DNA of 36,086 nt, taken from positions 160,001 through 196,086 of the forward strand of contig PNNO01000004.1 of the NCBI GenBank assembly GCA_013824265.1, in the 5' to 3' direction. Source of the stretch: a bacterium (GTDB taxonomy: Bacteria > Patescibacteriota > Gracilibacteria > UBA1369 > PNNO01). The position numbers and the translations under genes are program-made. The notes beneath the pieces were generated by a model. It searched no databases, was not told the origin of the DNA, and saw only the letters and a list, made by a program, of their open reading frames with translations. Positions 9,823 through 18,385 of this stretch are shown here, in pieces (the stretch's first letter is position 1; every line of letters begins with the position of its first letter).

Positions 9823-10404
9823 ATGAAACGCATATTTTTAAGTTTAACTCTAGTAAGTTCCCTTTTTTCATTCACCGGTTGTTTTGGATCGGACACCCCA
9901 GTGGAAACCAGCCAATTGCAAAATTTTAGAGTTTATACTGCTCCCACATTTTCAATGAGCGTTCCAAATCAGTGGCAGACAATAGAGCCAAAAGATTTTT
10001 CATCGGAAGTCCCTCAGGAAACACAGATTATTTTTAGAGACAACGTACAAAACGATATATTTACATCAAACGCCAATGTTACAAAAAGACTTTTAACAAA
10101 GCAGGCAAATTCTCTTGATCATGGAAAGGCGATGATGAATGAAAACAAAGGTTCTATGCTTAACTTTAAGGAAATAAGCCGTGACGAAGATTTTAATATC
10201 GCGATCGGAGGACAAATGCAAAAAACACTGCTTGTACTTTTTGAAGGAAAAGAAAGCGAAGCTGACCCAACAATAAGAATAGTTCAAACATACGCCGTTA
10301 ATGGCACTGATGCGTACACCATAACGGCCGCGTATCTTCCAACCAGCACTGAACTGGATGCGGAAAACGCAAAAAATATTGTAAAAAGTTTTAAAGTTAA
10401 ATAA
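9823..10404 (+). CDS. Lipoprotein of unknown function
   Basis: The N-terminus is a lipoprotein signal: MKRIF, a hydrophobic stretch, and lipobox FTGC with the lipidated Cys at residue 20. The remaining 170 residues resemble the PsbP/DcrB-like fold type seen in many small lipoproteins (TFSMSVPNQW near the start and a KNIVKSFK ending), but this is a weak resemblance. It stops right where the NifU-like gene begins (no gap), so it is probably the first gene of that operon. Function is not evident. Confidence 0.75.
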   Translation: MKRIFLSLTLVSSLFSFTGCFGSDTPVETSQLQNFRVYTAPTFSMSVPNQWQTIEPKDFSSEVPQETQIIFRDNVQNDIFTSNANVTKRLLTKQANSLDHGKAMMNENKGSMLNFKEISRDEDFNIAIGGQMQKTLLVLFEGKESEADPTIRIVQTYAVNGTDAYTITAAYLPTSTELDAENAKNIVKSFKVK

Positions 10405-11049
10405 ATGAATGACGATAAAAATACCAATCAGGACGGCTCAGGATGGGCATATTCGGATAAAGTAAAAGAACATTTTTTTGATCCGAAAAATCTTTTAAAA
10501 GAAGATCCTTCCGTATACAAAGCGGATGGCGTTGGATATGTTGGAAGTCCGGCGTGCGGAGATATGATGAAAATGTGGATTAAAGTCGATCCAATAACGG
10601 ATACCATTGCAGAATGTAAATGGCGCACTTTTGGCTGCGCTTCGGCAATTGCTTCGACTTCCGTTTTGTCGGAAATGGTAACGGAAAACGGCGGAATGGA
10701 AATAGACAAAGCATTAAGAATTCGTCCTCAAGATATAGTTGATAGATTGTCAGGCCTGCCTGACAGAAAAATCCACTGCTCCGTACTTGGAGACAAGGCG
10801 TTAAGAGCCGCACTAAACGATTATTTTAGAAAGAGCAAACAGGAACACAGAATAATAAAGGATGAAGCAAAAGTTGTGTGCAGATGTTTAGATGTTACCG
10901 ATCATGATATAGAGGACGCCGTGCTTGAAGGAAAACTTACATACGAGGAAGTTCAACAAAAAACCAAATGCGGAACTGCATGCGGAGCATGCAAACCGCG
11001 CGTAGCAAAACTTATCGAACAATATAAACTACAATACTTTGGAGAATAA
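10405..11049 (+). CDS. nifU: NifU-like iron-sulphur scaffold: IscU domain fused to Bfd-type [2Fe-2S] domain
   Basis: The N-terminal domain (about residues 15-145) is an IscU-type scaffold on which Fe-S clusters are assembled. The three conserved cysteines are Cys51 (PACGD, with Asp53), Cys78 (TFGCAS) and Cys125 (KIHCSVL). The C-terminal domain (about 155-205) is a BFD-like ferredoxin with Cys159-x-Cys161 and Cys193-x2-Cys196, the C-x-C-x31-C-x2-C pattern of Bfd. Together these correspond to the first two domains of nitrogenase NifU; the C-terminal Nfu domain is missing. The gene overlaps the downstream cysteine desulfurase by 11 bases, so scaffold and sulphur donor are co-produced. No nitrogenase genes are present, so this is general Fe-S assembly. 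Confidence 0.92.
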   Translation: MNDDKNTNQDGSGWAYSDKVKEHFFDPKNLLKEDPSVYKADGVGYVGSPACGDMMKMWIKVDPITDTIAECKWRTFGCASAIASTSVLSEMVTENGGMEIDKALRIRPQDIVDRLSGLPDRKIHCSVLGDKALRAALNDYFRKSKQEHRIIKDEAKVVCRCLDVTDHDIEDAVLEGKLTYEEVQQKTKCGTACGACKPRVAKLIEQYKLQYFGE

Positions 11050-12199
11050 TATATATCTTGATCATGCGGCCACTACGCCAATTGATCCGCGTGTTTATGA
11101 GGCAATGCAGCCTTACTTCACGGAAAAATTCGGGAACCCATCCTCAATTTACCAAACCGGGCAAATAGCAAGAAACGCCATTGAAAGAGCGCGACTTGAA
11201 GTTGCGAATATTTTGGGAGCACTTCCTGACGAAATTATTTTTGTAGCGGGCGGAACGGAAAGCGACAACCTTGCGATTTTGGGAGTGGCAAGGGCAAATC
11301 AGCACAAAGGGAAACATATTATAACTTCCAAAATTGAACACCACGCGGTTCTGCATCCATGCGAACAATTGCAGCGTGAAGGTTTTGAAGTAACTTACAT
11401 TCCTGTTGAAAAAAACGGAATCGTTGATCCGGAAAAAGTAAAAGACGCAATGAGAGACGATACAATTTTGGTTTCAATTATGTACGCGAATAACGAGGTT
11501 GGAACAATTCAGCCGATAGCAAAAATAGGAAGGACCTGCAAAAAAAGAGGAATCCCCTTTCATACGGACGCGTGCCAGGCAAGCGGAGCATTGCCTCTTA
11601 ATGTAGATAAGCTTCATATTGATTTAATGACGATAAACGGGAGCAAAATGTATGGCCCAAAAGGTGTTGGGGCATTATATATAAGAAAAGGTACACCGAT
11701 AAAACCAATTATGTTTGGTGGTGAGCAGGAAAAAAAGCTTCGTCCGGGAACCGAGAATGTACCCGGGATTATTGGCTTTACCAAAGCATTGCAATTGGCG
11801 GAAGAAAGCCGCGAAAAAGAAAGTGCGCGTTTAACTGATCTACGCGATTACATGATAAAAGAAATACTGACCAGAGTACCAAGAACCGAACTTAACGGCG
11901 ATCCGATTCAGAGACTTCCAAACAACGTAAATGTTTCTGTTTTGGAAATTGAAGGAGAAGCTTTGCTCCTAAGATTGGATATGAAAGGAATTTCCGCCTC
12001 ATCCGGGTCTGCATGCACTTCCGGCAGTTTGGATCCGTCTCACGTGATCCTGGCGCTTGGAAAGACACACTTCGTTGCGCACGGAAGCATAAGATTTTCA
12101 CTTGGAAAAAGCACAACAAAAAAGGACATCGATTATGTCCTCGAAGTCCTTCCAAAGATTGTTGACGATTTAAGGGCTATAAGCCCGATAATCGTATAA
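11039..12199 (+). CDS. nifS: Cysteine desulfurase, NifS/IscS class
   Basis: This PLP enzyme converts cysteine to alanine and passes the sulphur to the IscU-type scaffold encoded just upstream. Visible features: YLDHAATTP at the N-terminus, the EHHAV block (His101/His102), Asp177 in HTDACQA, the PLP lysine Lys203 in NGSKMYGPKG, and the catalytic Cys326 in SSGSACTSGS. Length is 386 residues, typical of the class. The start is TTG 11039 (MENNIYLDHAATT), which overlaps the nifU stop. The first ATG (11106) lies after the conserved N-terminal block, so TTG is required. Confidence 0.95.
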   Translation: MENNIYLDHAATTPIDPRVYEAMQPYFTEKFGNPSSIYQTGQIARNAIERARLEVANILGALPDEIIFVAGGTESDNLAILGVARANQHKGKHIITSKIEHHAVLHPCEQLQREGFEVTYIPVEKNGIVDPEKVKDAMRDDTILVSIMYANNEVGTIQPIAKIGRTCKKRGIPFHTDACQASGALPLNVDKLHIDLMTINGSKMYGPKGVGALYIRKGTPIKPIMFGGEQEKKLRPGTENVPGIIGFTKALQLAEESREKESARLTDLRDYMIKEILTRVPRTELNGDPIQRLPNNVNVSVLEIEGEALLLRLDMKGISASSGSACTSGSLDPSHVILALGKTHFVAHGSIRFSLGKSTTKKDIDYVLEVLPKIVDDLRAISPIIV

Positions 12200-12224
12200 G
12201 CTTCGCAATGAGCTAAAGCTCTAG

Positions 12225-12313
12225 TGGTGCCGCGGGAGGGAATCGAACCCTCACACGGTATTACCCATACAGGATTTTAAGTCCTGCGCGTCTACCAATT
12301 CCGCCACCGCGGC
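12225..12313 (-). tRNA. tRNA-Leu (UAA anticodon), CCA encoded
   Basis: Read on the minus strand: acceptor GCCGCGG pairs with CCGCGGC, D-arm GGCGGAATTGGTAGACGC, anticodon loop CTTAAAA giving UAA, a long variable arm as expected for leucine, T-arm GGTTCGATTCC, and encoded CCA (plus-strand tgg 12225-12227). Confidence 0.97.
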
Positions 12314-12338
12314 ATAAACAAAAGGCACCTAGGGAAGA

Positions 12339-13253
12339 TTACACACTTTTCATTTTTTCATCAAACAATTTTTTCAATTCCTCCGGAGTGAAGATCCCTT
12401 CGTTTGTAATTGTTTTATCAAAATACTTAGCAGGGACTCTGTCGTGCGAATACTTTATTCTTTCATACGAAATAGGTTTTGTTTTATGTTCTTTTGTTTG
12501 TTTATGAACAAATATTTCTCCCCTGCTTTTAGATTTCCAAAGGCTGAATTTATCCGTACCCAAAAACATATAAACAGGTATTTTCTCAAGATAGAATTCT
12601 GCAACTATACTCTGCGCACCCGGATCCATAACAAAATGCATTGTATCCTTTAAAGTTAGAGCGCCATAAAAAGCCATATCTATATTCTCGTACATATGAG
12701 AAAGCATGTAAGCCGGCACAACCATAAAAGGAATTCCTTCACCATGAAGCCTTTCTATATTGTCATGAGTTTTTTCGAAGTCCTGCTCGGCGATTATAAC
12801 TTTAAATTTCTTTTTCTTTGCCTTTAAATGTGCCAATATATCATGAACCGTATGACTGTGATCATGAATTAAAATTGTTTTTCCTTCGACATCAATTTTC
12901 TCTGCGTTTTCAAGAATCTTTTTCTTTTGCCGTCGAGTTGACGCAAGAATTTTATCCACAACTTCAATGGCATAATCCCTCCAATCATCATTACCACTAA
13001 TCGAGCAATTCTTTGTAATCTCATTTTTCAATATCCCGAAATAATACTGAAATATCCCAAATTTAGGTTCTGTATTTTCAATCATTAAAGTGAAATCTTC
13101 GTACTGCTTGCAAAACGAATTAAAACCTTTACCACTAAACGCCTTGATTGAGTCAACAAGAGAAAGAAGCACCATTTCGGTTAAATCTCTTGAGCCAAGC
13201 TGGACCTCAAGATCTCTTAACAATTGTGAAAAAATTTCAGTTTTTTGATCCAT
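12339..13253 (-). CDS. eIF2B alpha/beta/delta-like (IF-2B domain) protein, probably non-catalytic
   Basis: The C-terminal half carries an IF-2B fold: GKTILIHDHSHTVHDIL (about 126-142), VIIAEQDFEKTHDNIERL (about 153-170), IPFMVVPAYMLSHMYENIDMAFYGALTL (about 175-202) and GAQSIVAEFYLEKIPVYMF (about 212-230). The family includes sugar-phosphate isomerases (MtnA, archaeal ribose-1,5-bisphosphate isomerase) and the non-catalytic eIF2B regulatory subunits. The isomerases use a Cys in the first block (THCNS/TVCNT) and an Asp after GA in the third; here these positions read HDHS and GAL. That loss argues against isomerase activity and resembles the regulatory subunits. The gene starts seven bases after the transporter gene ends, so the two are probably co-transcribed. 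Confidence 0.7.
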   Translation of the reverse strand: MDQKTEIFSQLLRDLEVQLGSRDLTEMVLLSLVDSIKAFSGKGFNSFCKQYEDFTLMIENTEPKFGIFQYYFGILKNEITKNCSISGNDDWRDYAIEVVDKILASTRRQKKKILENAEKIDVEGKTILIHDHSHTVHDILAHLKAKKKKFKVIIAEQDFEKTHDNIERLHGEGIPFMVVPAYMLSHMYENIDMAFYGALTLKDTMHFVMDPGAQSIVAEFYLEKIPVYMFLGTDKFSLWKSKSRGEIFVHKQTKEHKTKPISYERIKYSHDRVPAKYFDKTITNEGIFTPEELKKLFDEKMKSV

Positions 13254-13260
13254 TTATCTA

Positions 13261-14556
13261 CTAAGTAACAAAATAAATATACACACTGCATACAACCAGC
13301 ATTCCAATCGTTACAGGGAAGCTGAATTTTAAATAACTCATAAACGTTATATTTACGCCTTCTTTCTTTGCAAGATCTGCAGATACAACGTTTGCAGAAG
13401 CCCCTATTAATGTTCCGTTTCCTCCAAGACATGTTCCAAGTGAAAGCGCCCACCAAAGTATACTGGTATCAACTGCGCCAAACTGCGCCTGTATACCGGC
13501 TATAACCGGAATCATAACAGTTATAAAAGGAATGTTGTTAAGCACCATAGAAATAATTCCGGAAATCCACAAAACTATTATTGAAAGCGTAAAAATATCA
13601 GATGTCGAATTTGCTATATAAAGACTCAAGTCCTCAAGAATTCCTGTTTGTTCTATACCTGCAACCATCACAAAAAGACCGGAAAAAAACAATAAAGTAG
13701 TCCATTCAACAGACCTTAAGGCTTCATGAAAATCCACTTTTTTTGAGGCCACAATTCCAAGAACAATAACGGCTGTAAAGGCTATTACATAGTTAGGAAG
13801 CTGTATTTTGGATTGAAGTAAAAACCCCACAGTCGTTACAAGAATTGCAAGTACAACCTTTATAACAAAATCCGAATGAATGGTTTTTTTAACAAACTTC
13901 ATTTTAACTTTTCTAATAATGATGTTTGCTATAACCAAATCAGTAAGATTTCCGCTTATAGGTTTTATAGCCTTCCAGTTCTTAAAAACAAGAGTAGCAA
14001 GAACTAAAATTGCAGAAAAAAGTATAGGCACCCAAAGATTCACGACGAAATCCAAAAAATTAAATCCTGTAGCTCCTCCTATAATAATATTTGGCGGATC
14101 ACCAATTAAAGTTAGCGCACCACCAATGTTTGAAAGGAAAATTTCAGATATAACATAAGGTTTTGGATCCCTTCCCATTCCTTTTACAAGTTCTATGGTT
14201 AATGGAACTATCAATATTACAGTCGTAACGTTATCCAAAAATGCCGAGAATATTCCCGTTAGAAGAGAGAAAAACAAAAAGATTGCGAGTGGATTACCTC
14301 GTGTAAGTGCGGCAATCCTCATATTTACCCACTCAAAAATTCCGCTCTTTGAAGCGATATTAACAAGAATCATCATCGCCATTAAAAGAAAAATTGTCTC
14401 AAACTCTATCGATGCAAGAGCTTCGTCTGGAGTAAGTATACGAAAAATAACCATCAACAGGGCTCCCAAAAGAGCTATAATGGATTTATCGAAGTAATCG
14501 ATAATGATAAAAATAAATGCAATTCCAAAAATTCCGAGCGCGAGATATTCCAACAT
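13261..14556 (-). CDS. ArsB/NhaD (ion transporter superfamily) membrane permease
   Basis: A 431-residue integral membrane protein with about eleven hydrophobic segments across its length. Family marks are the FLDNVTTVILIVPLTIEL helix (about 113-130), the GDPPNIIIGG hairpin motif (about 157-166) and, in the second half, the matching ISMVLNNIPFITVMIPV and GNGTLIGASANVV motifs. This inverted-repeat layout is that of the ArsB/NhaD/SLC13-type superfamily. Members move arsenite, Na+/H+ or organic anions; the substrate is not readable here, and there are no ars genes nearby. It is upstream of, and probably in an operon with, the eIF2B-like gene. Confidence 0.85.
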   Translation of the reverse strand: MLEYLALGIFGIAFIFIIIDYFDKSIIALLGALLMVIFRILTPDEALASIEFETIFLLMAMMILVNIASKSGIFEWVNMRIAALTRGNPLAIFLFFSLLTGIFSAFLDNVTTVILIVPLTIELVKGMGRDPKPYVISEIFLSNIGGALTLIGDPPNIIIGGATGFNFLDFVVNLWVPILFSAILVLATLVFKNWKAIKPISGNLTDLVIANIIIRKVKMKFVKKTIHSDFVIKVVLAILVTTVGFLLQSKIQLPNYVIAFTAVIVLGIVASKKVDFHEALRSVEWTTLLFFSGLFVMVAGIEQTGILEDLSLYIANSTSDIFTLSIIVLWISGIISMVLNNIPFITVMIPVIAGIQAQFGAVDTSILWWALSLGTCLGGNGTLIGASANVVSADLAKKEGVNITFMSYLKFSFPVTIGMLVVCSVYIYFVT

Positions 14557-14656
14557 TTTCGTAAATTATTTTTACTCGGCCATGTTACTCCATCTATTGC
14601 CTTTGTCTAGATGAAACATTAAACTGTTTTAGTATTTATTTAATAATTTTTTCAGC

Positions 14657-14923
14657 ATGACAAAAAAAGAATTCAAAGTTTCCGGAGAAGAACTTCTTAA
14701 GAAAATACGAGAAATTATTAATGAAGGAAACGTAAGAAAGATAATTATCAAGACCGATAAAGGAGAAAAATTCGTTGAACTTCCGGTTACAATAGGTGTT
14801 ATTGGCGCCCTGGCAGCTCCAATTTTTGTTATAGTGGGAGCAATTGCAGCGCTTGCCAGCAAATTCACCGTTGAAGTTGTAAAGGTCGACAAAAAAGCTG
14901 TAAAGAAAGCTCCTAAGAAGTAG
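14657..14923 (+). CDS. DUF4342 domain protein, 88 aa
   Basis: This small protein has an amphipathic start (EFKVSGEELLKKIREIINEGNVRKIIIK), a beta strand (GEKFVELPV), one long hydrophobic segment (about residues 46-68) and a Lys-rich tail. This order matches DUF4342, a family of uncharacterised single-pass proteins. Its last 11 bases overlap the convergent flavoprotein gene. No Shine-Dalgarno is seen. Confidence 0.8.
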   Translation: MTKKEFKVSGEELLKKIREIINEGNVRKIIIKTDKGEKFVELPVTIGVIGALAAPIFVIVGAIAALASKFTVEVVKVDKKAVKKAPKK

Positions 14924-16166
14924 AGCTCTCCCCTGCCAGTTTTCCTGTTGCCCAGGCTATTTGGAGGTTATAACCTCCGGTAAGGCCGTCAACATCAAGC
15001 AGCTCTCCGGCAAAATAAAGCCCCGGAGTTATTAACGATTCCATTGTTTTTTTATCAACCTCCTTTAAAGATACGCCTCCGGCAGTAACAATTTCCCGCC
15101 CGGGAGTTCTTTGCGTAACCTGAATCGGGAAATTCTTTAAGAGCTCTGTAACGCGCGTGATCTCTTTTTTACCGACTTCGTTAACCCGTTTTCCAACAGG
15201 AACTCCAAAAACTTCAGCAAGAGACTTTGTGACATATCTTGAAACAGCCCTTGTAAAAATCGCTTTTGGATCCTCCTCGATTTCCGCCCGTAGCTGGTCG
15301 CGATTTAAAGCAGGAACAAAATCGACATAGACCGTAGTCCCCTTTTTTAGCTTTTCGTAAGCGGAAAAGGCCGATATGGCAAACACCGCCGGACCGGTTA
15401 TTCCCGTATGAGTGAAAAGGAAAGGCCCTGTGAATTCGTACTCTGGTTTTTTGCCGGCGCCACCTCGCGCCACGCCACCCCTCTCCGCGGCACCTCCGAT
15501 GACCAATTTTAATTTAGCTTTTTCCGCACTCACCCCGGCAAGAGATTTAATGAAAATTTCATTAGAATTTAATGAAGTCAGGGTTGGGGCGAGAGGCGTA
15601 ATTGTATGTCCCAACGACTTTGCAAATGTATACCCGTCCCCTCTTGAACCGGTTTTTGAGTATGCATTTCCGCCGGTAGTTAGGATCAATTTGTCAGATT
15701 TTATTGAATCCCCATTATCCAGATCAACTACAAATAAACCACCTTCTTTTCTCACTCCTTGTACAACTTTTGTATACAAAACTTCAACCTTGTTTTTTAT
15801 AAAAATTTCATTAAACATTTTTATAATATCTTCCCCTTTTTCAGATTTTGGAAACGCACGATTTCCTTCCATTTTTAAAGGCACCCCATTCGACTCAAAA
15901 TACTCGTAACACTCCTTCGGACCAAAATCGTACATGGCAAATTTTAACCACTCACCACCGCGCGGATAATTTTTCATTAACTGCTTAACGTCCACCGTGC
16001 CGGTTGTAAGGTTGCACCTTCCCCCGCCGGTCATAACAACTTTACGCCCAAGTTTTTCGTTGCGTTCAAGAATAGTAACATGCGCCAAAGGGCTTGTTTT
16101 AGAAGCCCAGGCCGCCGCCATCATTCCCGCCGCACCGCCGCCGATTATTGTTATTTTCATATTCAT
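14913..16166 (-). CDS. HI0933/YhiN-family flavoprotein (NAD(P)/FAD-dependent oxidoreductase)
   Basis: An FAD-binding Rossmann motif, GGGAAGMMAAAWAS, is at residues 9-22, followed by LERNEKLGRKVVMTGGGRCNLTT, which is diagnostic for the HI0933/YhiN (BaiN-like) family. An ATGGNAYSKTGSRGDGY-like block lies near 165-180, and the C-terminal FAD block YFAGELLDVDGLTGGYNLQIAWATG near 385-410. Length is 417 residues, as expected. The physiological substrate of this family is mostly unknown. Start choice: ATG 16166 or the in-frame ATG two codons later (MKITIIGGG); both are compatible. It is divergent from the S-layer-homology gene, with only 41 bases between them. Confidence 0.88.
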   Translation of the reverse strand: MNMKITIIGGGAAGMMAAAWASKTSPLAHVTILERNEKLGRKVVMTGGGRCNLTTGTVDVKQLMKNYPRGGEWLKFAMYDFGPKECYEYFESNGVPLKMEGNRAFPKSEKGEDIIKMFNEIFIKNKVEVLYTKVVQGVRKEGGLFVVDLDNGDSIKSDKLILTTGGNAYSKTGSRGDGYTFAKSLGHTITPLAPTLTSLNSNEIFIKSLAGVSAEKAKLKLVIGGAAERGGVARGGAGKKPEYEFTGPFLFTHTGITGPAVFAISAFSAYEKLKKGTTVYVDFVPALNRDQLRAEIEEDPKAIFTRAVSRYVTKSLAEVFGVPVGKRVNEVGKKEITRVTELLKNFPIQVTQRTPGREIVTAGGVSLKEVDKKTMESLITPGLYFAGELLDVDGLTGGYNLQIAWATGKLAGESSTS

Positions 16167-16207
16167 ATTGTAGAATCAATTGTAGTTTTATTCTATAACA
16201 AAACAAA

Positions 16208-17347
16208 ATGAAAAAACTGCTGACATTGAGCGTGCTTGTAAGCATGTTCGTCTCAGGAACCGCTCTTGCGGACGTTCTTCCTGAAGGAAAAAAGTCGGTG
16301 ACCGTTTGCGCCTACTTTAATAACACGGCAAGCGTTCTTGATGAAATGGCTATTTTTGCTTACGAATACGCACCGGACGGATCTTTTGTAAGCCGATCAT
16401 CTTTAATTGCAAACGAGTGCCTTTCAAAAGCTTACAAATTCAACACCATTAAAGTTTATGGTCTAACTGCTGAACACGCTTTGGAGACGGCTGATCACGA
16501 TCCATACGTTCCGGAAGAAGATCTAGAGGCTTATCCAACAAACATTGAGCTTGAGATCGGAGAAATCCTTGTTGATGCCAACAGCAACGTTGAAAGAATC
16601 GAAAACGAATATACAATCGCTGAACTCGATCTTGTTAACAAAATGCTTTTAGTAACACCTATTCAGACAAAAAAGTATTTTAATAATGAAACTGATCCTG
16701 AAATAACTGTTGGAAGTGTTACATCCATTTCAGGCAACGTTGAAGAAGATCTTGAAGACGCCTTTACTGACGTTGACGCTACAAACAAATACTACACCGC
16801 TGTTAAATATCTTAAAGATGAAGGAATCATCGGCGGATATGAAGATGGAAGCTACAAGCCGGAAAACACAATCAACAGAGCTGAATTCACAAAGATTATT
16901 ATGGGTGCGGTTTCTACATCCGAAGAACTTCAGAACTGCGCCGCAAACTACACAATGGTTGAAGATTACAATGTTTCCCTTTTCACAGACGTAAATTTTG
17001 AAATGGTGGGAGGCAATGAGCCTGTTTGGTATTTTGACTACGTTTGCATGGCAAAATTAAACGAAGTTATCCAAGGCTATGACGACGGAAGTTTTAAACC
17101 GGCTCAGGATATTAACTTTGTGGAAGCCGCAAAAATCATTACAAAAGCAATGGGCTACCAAATGATGACAGACACTGATCCTTGGTACAAAGGCTATGTT
17201 ATGGAACTTGAAAATCACAACGCAATTCCAACAACAATTGCAGGTTTCGATCACAAAATTACACGTGGAGAAATGGCTGAAATCGCTTACAGATTGAGGG
17301 CTGAAGTTACAAACCTAACTTCACTTACTTACGAAGGATTAGAATAA
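16208..17347 (+). CDS. Secreted protein with three S-layer homology (SLH) domains
   Basis: The signal peptide is clear (MKKLLTLSVL..., probable cleavage after TALA, residue 21). Residues 22-180 form a unique acidic region. SLH repeats follow: residues 186-234 (YYTAVKYL...GIIGGYEDGSYKPENTINRAEF), 258-315 (WYFDYVCMAKLNEVIQGYDDGSFKP) and a degenerate third at about 325-365 (WYKGYVMELENHNAIP ... ITRGEMAEI). SLH domains anchor proteins to cell-wall polysaccharide, so this is probably a cell-surface protein. Cysteines at 34 and 71 may pair. It overlaps the next small membrane protein by one base (TAATG). Confidence 0.92.
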   Translation: MKKLLTLSVLVSMFVSGTALADVLPEGKKSVTVCAYFNNTASVLDEMAIFAYEYAPDGSFVSRSSLIANECLSKAYKFNTIKVYGLTAEHALETADHDPYVPEEDLEAYPTNIELEIGEILVDANSNVERIENEYTIAELDLVNKMLLVTPIQTKKYFNNETDPEITVGSVTSISGNVEEDLEDAFTDVDATNKYYTAVKYLKDEGIIGGYEDGSYKPENTINRAEFTKIIMGAVSTSEELQNCAANYTMVEDYNVSLFTDVNFEMVGGNEPVWYFDYVCMAKLNEVIQGYDDGSFKPAQDINFVEAAKIITKAMGYQMMTDTDPWYKGYVMELENHNAIPTTIAGFDHKITRGEMAEIAYRLRAEVTNLTSLTYEGLE

Positions 17348-17709
17348 TGGAATACGAACTGGCCTTTTTAAAGGCACTTTCACTTACGATCGGTTTAGAA
17401 TGTTTTATGGCCGTCCTCCTGAAGAAATTCTTCGGGGGACGGCTTAAGTTGTCATCTGTTTCTTATATACGGTTGATTGGCTTTGTGGCCGTGGCAAGCG
17501 CACTTACACTCCCCTACGCATGGTTTATTTTGCCGGCGTTCTTTAGTGGGCTTACATATATTTTGATCGCGGAAGTTTCCGTTACTTTGGTTGAGGCGGT
17601 TTTTTACGGGTTCGCACTCAAGTTGCCATACAAGATTCCAATTTGGTCGGCAATTACCCTGTCCGTAGCGGCAAATGCTTTTTCGTACCTGGTTGGGCTT
17701 GCCAGTTGA
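17347..17709 (+). CDS. Small integral membrane protein, 120 aa
   Basis: I do not recognise the family. It has three or four hydrophobic segments covering most of its length and no soluble domain. The start ATG shares a base with the stop of the SLH protein (TAATG), indicating tight translational coupling, so a role at the cell envelope with that protein is plausible. Between its end and the next gene (17710-17894) I see no further gene. Confidence 0.75.
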   Translation: MEYELAFLKALSLTIGLECFMAVLLKKFFGGRLKLSSVSYIRLIGFVAVASALTLPYAWFILPAFFSGLTYILIAEVSVTLVEAVFYGFALKLPYKIPIWSAITLSVAANAFSYLVGLAS

Positions 17710-17894
17710 CGAAAACCGACAACAGTAAATGCTTTCCAAAATTTGTCAAAAAAATGTGAAGGAGCTAAAATTCTTGTACCCTTGCTCTTTGAAATACGTT
17801 TTTCCAAACTGTTCAAACGTCCACACTTTTCACTTACCTTATCTTTTGGAACCCCAACCGCTGTCATTTAAGGCAGCAGAAAGACCAGGAAGCC

Positions 17895-18362
17895 ATGTCC
17901 AGAAACCGCAACCCCAAACTGATCGTCGGGATCCTCGCAATCCTTTCGATCTTCTTCGTTAATTGCGAGATGTCCCAAACGGGTAGTGGTTACTACGAGG
18001 AAGAAGACCCTGAATGTTACGAGGTCTTCGGCCAATGCGAAAAGAGCGAAACCAAGTTCGAGAAGGGTAGCTATTTCACGACCTGGCGGCTCTTCCCGGG
18101 TTGTAGCTGGATCTGTATCAAGAACCTGAACCTTCGCATTGAAGCGCCGTCCGGCCAAATCCTCGGAGCATACCTCTGGGCGACGAACGAAGAAGCTGCG
18201 CCAGGCTACCAGAACATCGAATGCTACATGCCTGGCTCCTACTCTTCCGTCCTCACGGGGACCTGTAATGTCCGCGGCTCTAAGGTGCAGTTCGTCCAAA
18301 TTCAACATTCGGCGAACGTTATGCCCCGGGTCAGCGGAAGCTACACCTTCTGCGGCTGGTAG
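17895..18362 (+). CDS. GC-rich, Cys-rich secreted protein or lipoprotein, 155 aa
   Basis: The family is not recognised. The N-terminus is a signal sequence with a weak lipobox (FFVNC, Cys24), followed by an acidic Cys-rich mature part with about nine further cysteines, so it is probably disulphide-stabilised outside the cell. The base composition is visibly GC-richer than its neighbours, with frequent C/G in third positions (ATC, GTC, CTC, TTC). Unlike almost every other gene here it has a Shine-Dalgarno-like AGGA five bases before the ATG. Both points suggest transfer from another genome. A 166-codon open frame on the opposite strand (17868-18368) looks like a by-product of the GC-rich codons: it has no signal sequence and an Arg/Asp/Glu-rich composition. 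Confidence 0.65.
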   Translation: MSRNRNPKLIVGILAILSIFFVNCEMSQTGSGYYEEEDPECYEVFGQCEKSETKFEKGSYFTTWRLFPGCSWICIKNLNLRIEAPSGQILGAYLWATNEEAAPGYQNIECYMPGSYSSVLTGTCNVRGSKVQFVQIQHSANVMPRVSGSYTFCGW

Positions 18363-18385
18363 AGGCAAGGTAAGAAAATGTTAGC

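Noticed and set aside
17868-18368. Long minus-strand ORF opposite the GC-rich secreted protein
   Set aside because: It has no recognisable domain and an Arg/Asp/Glu-rich composition typical of an antisense shadow. The plus frame has a signal sequence, a Shine-Dalgarno and a natural composition.
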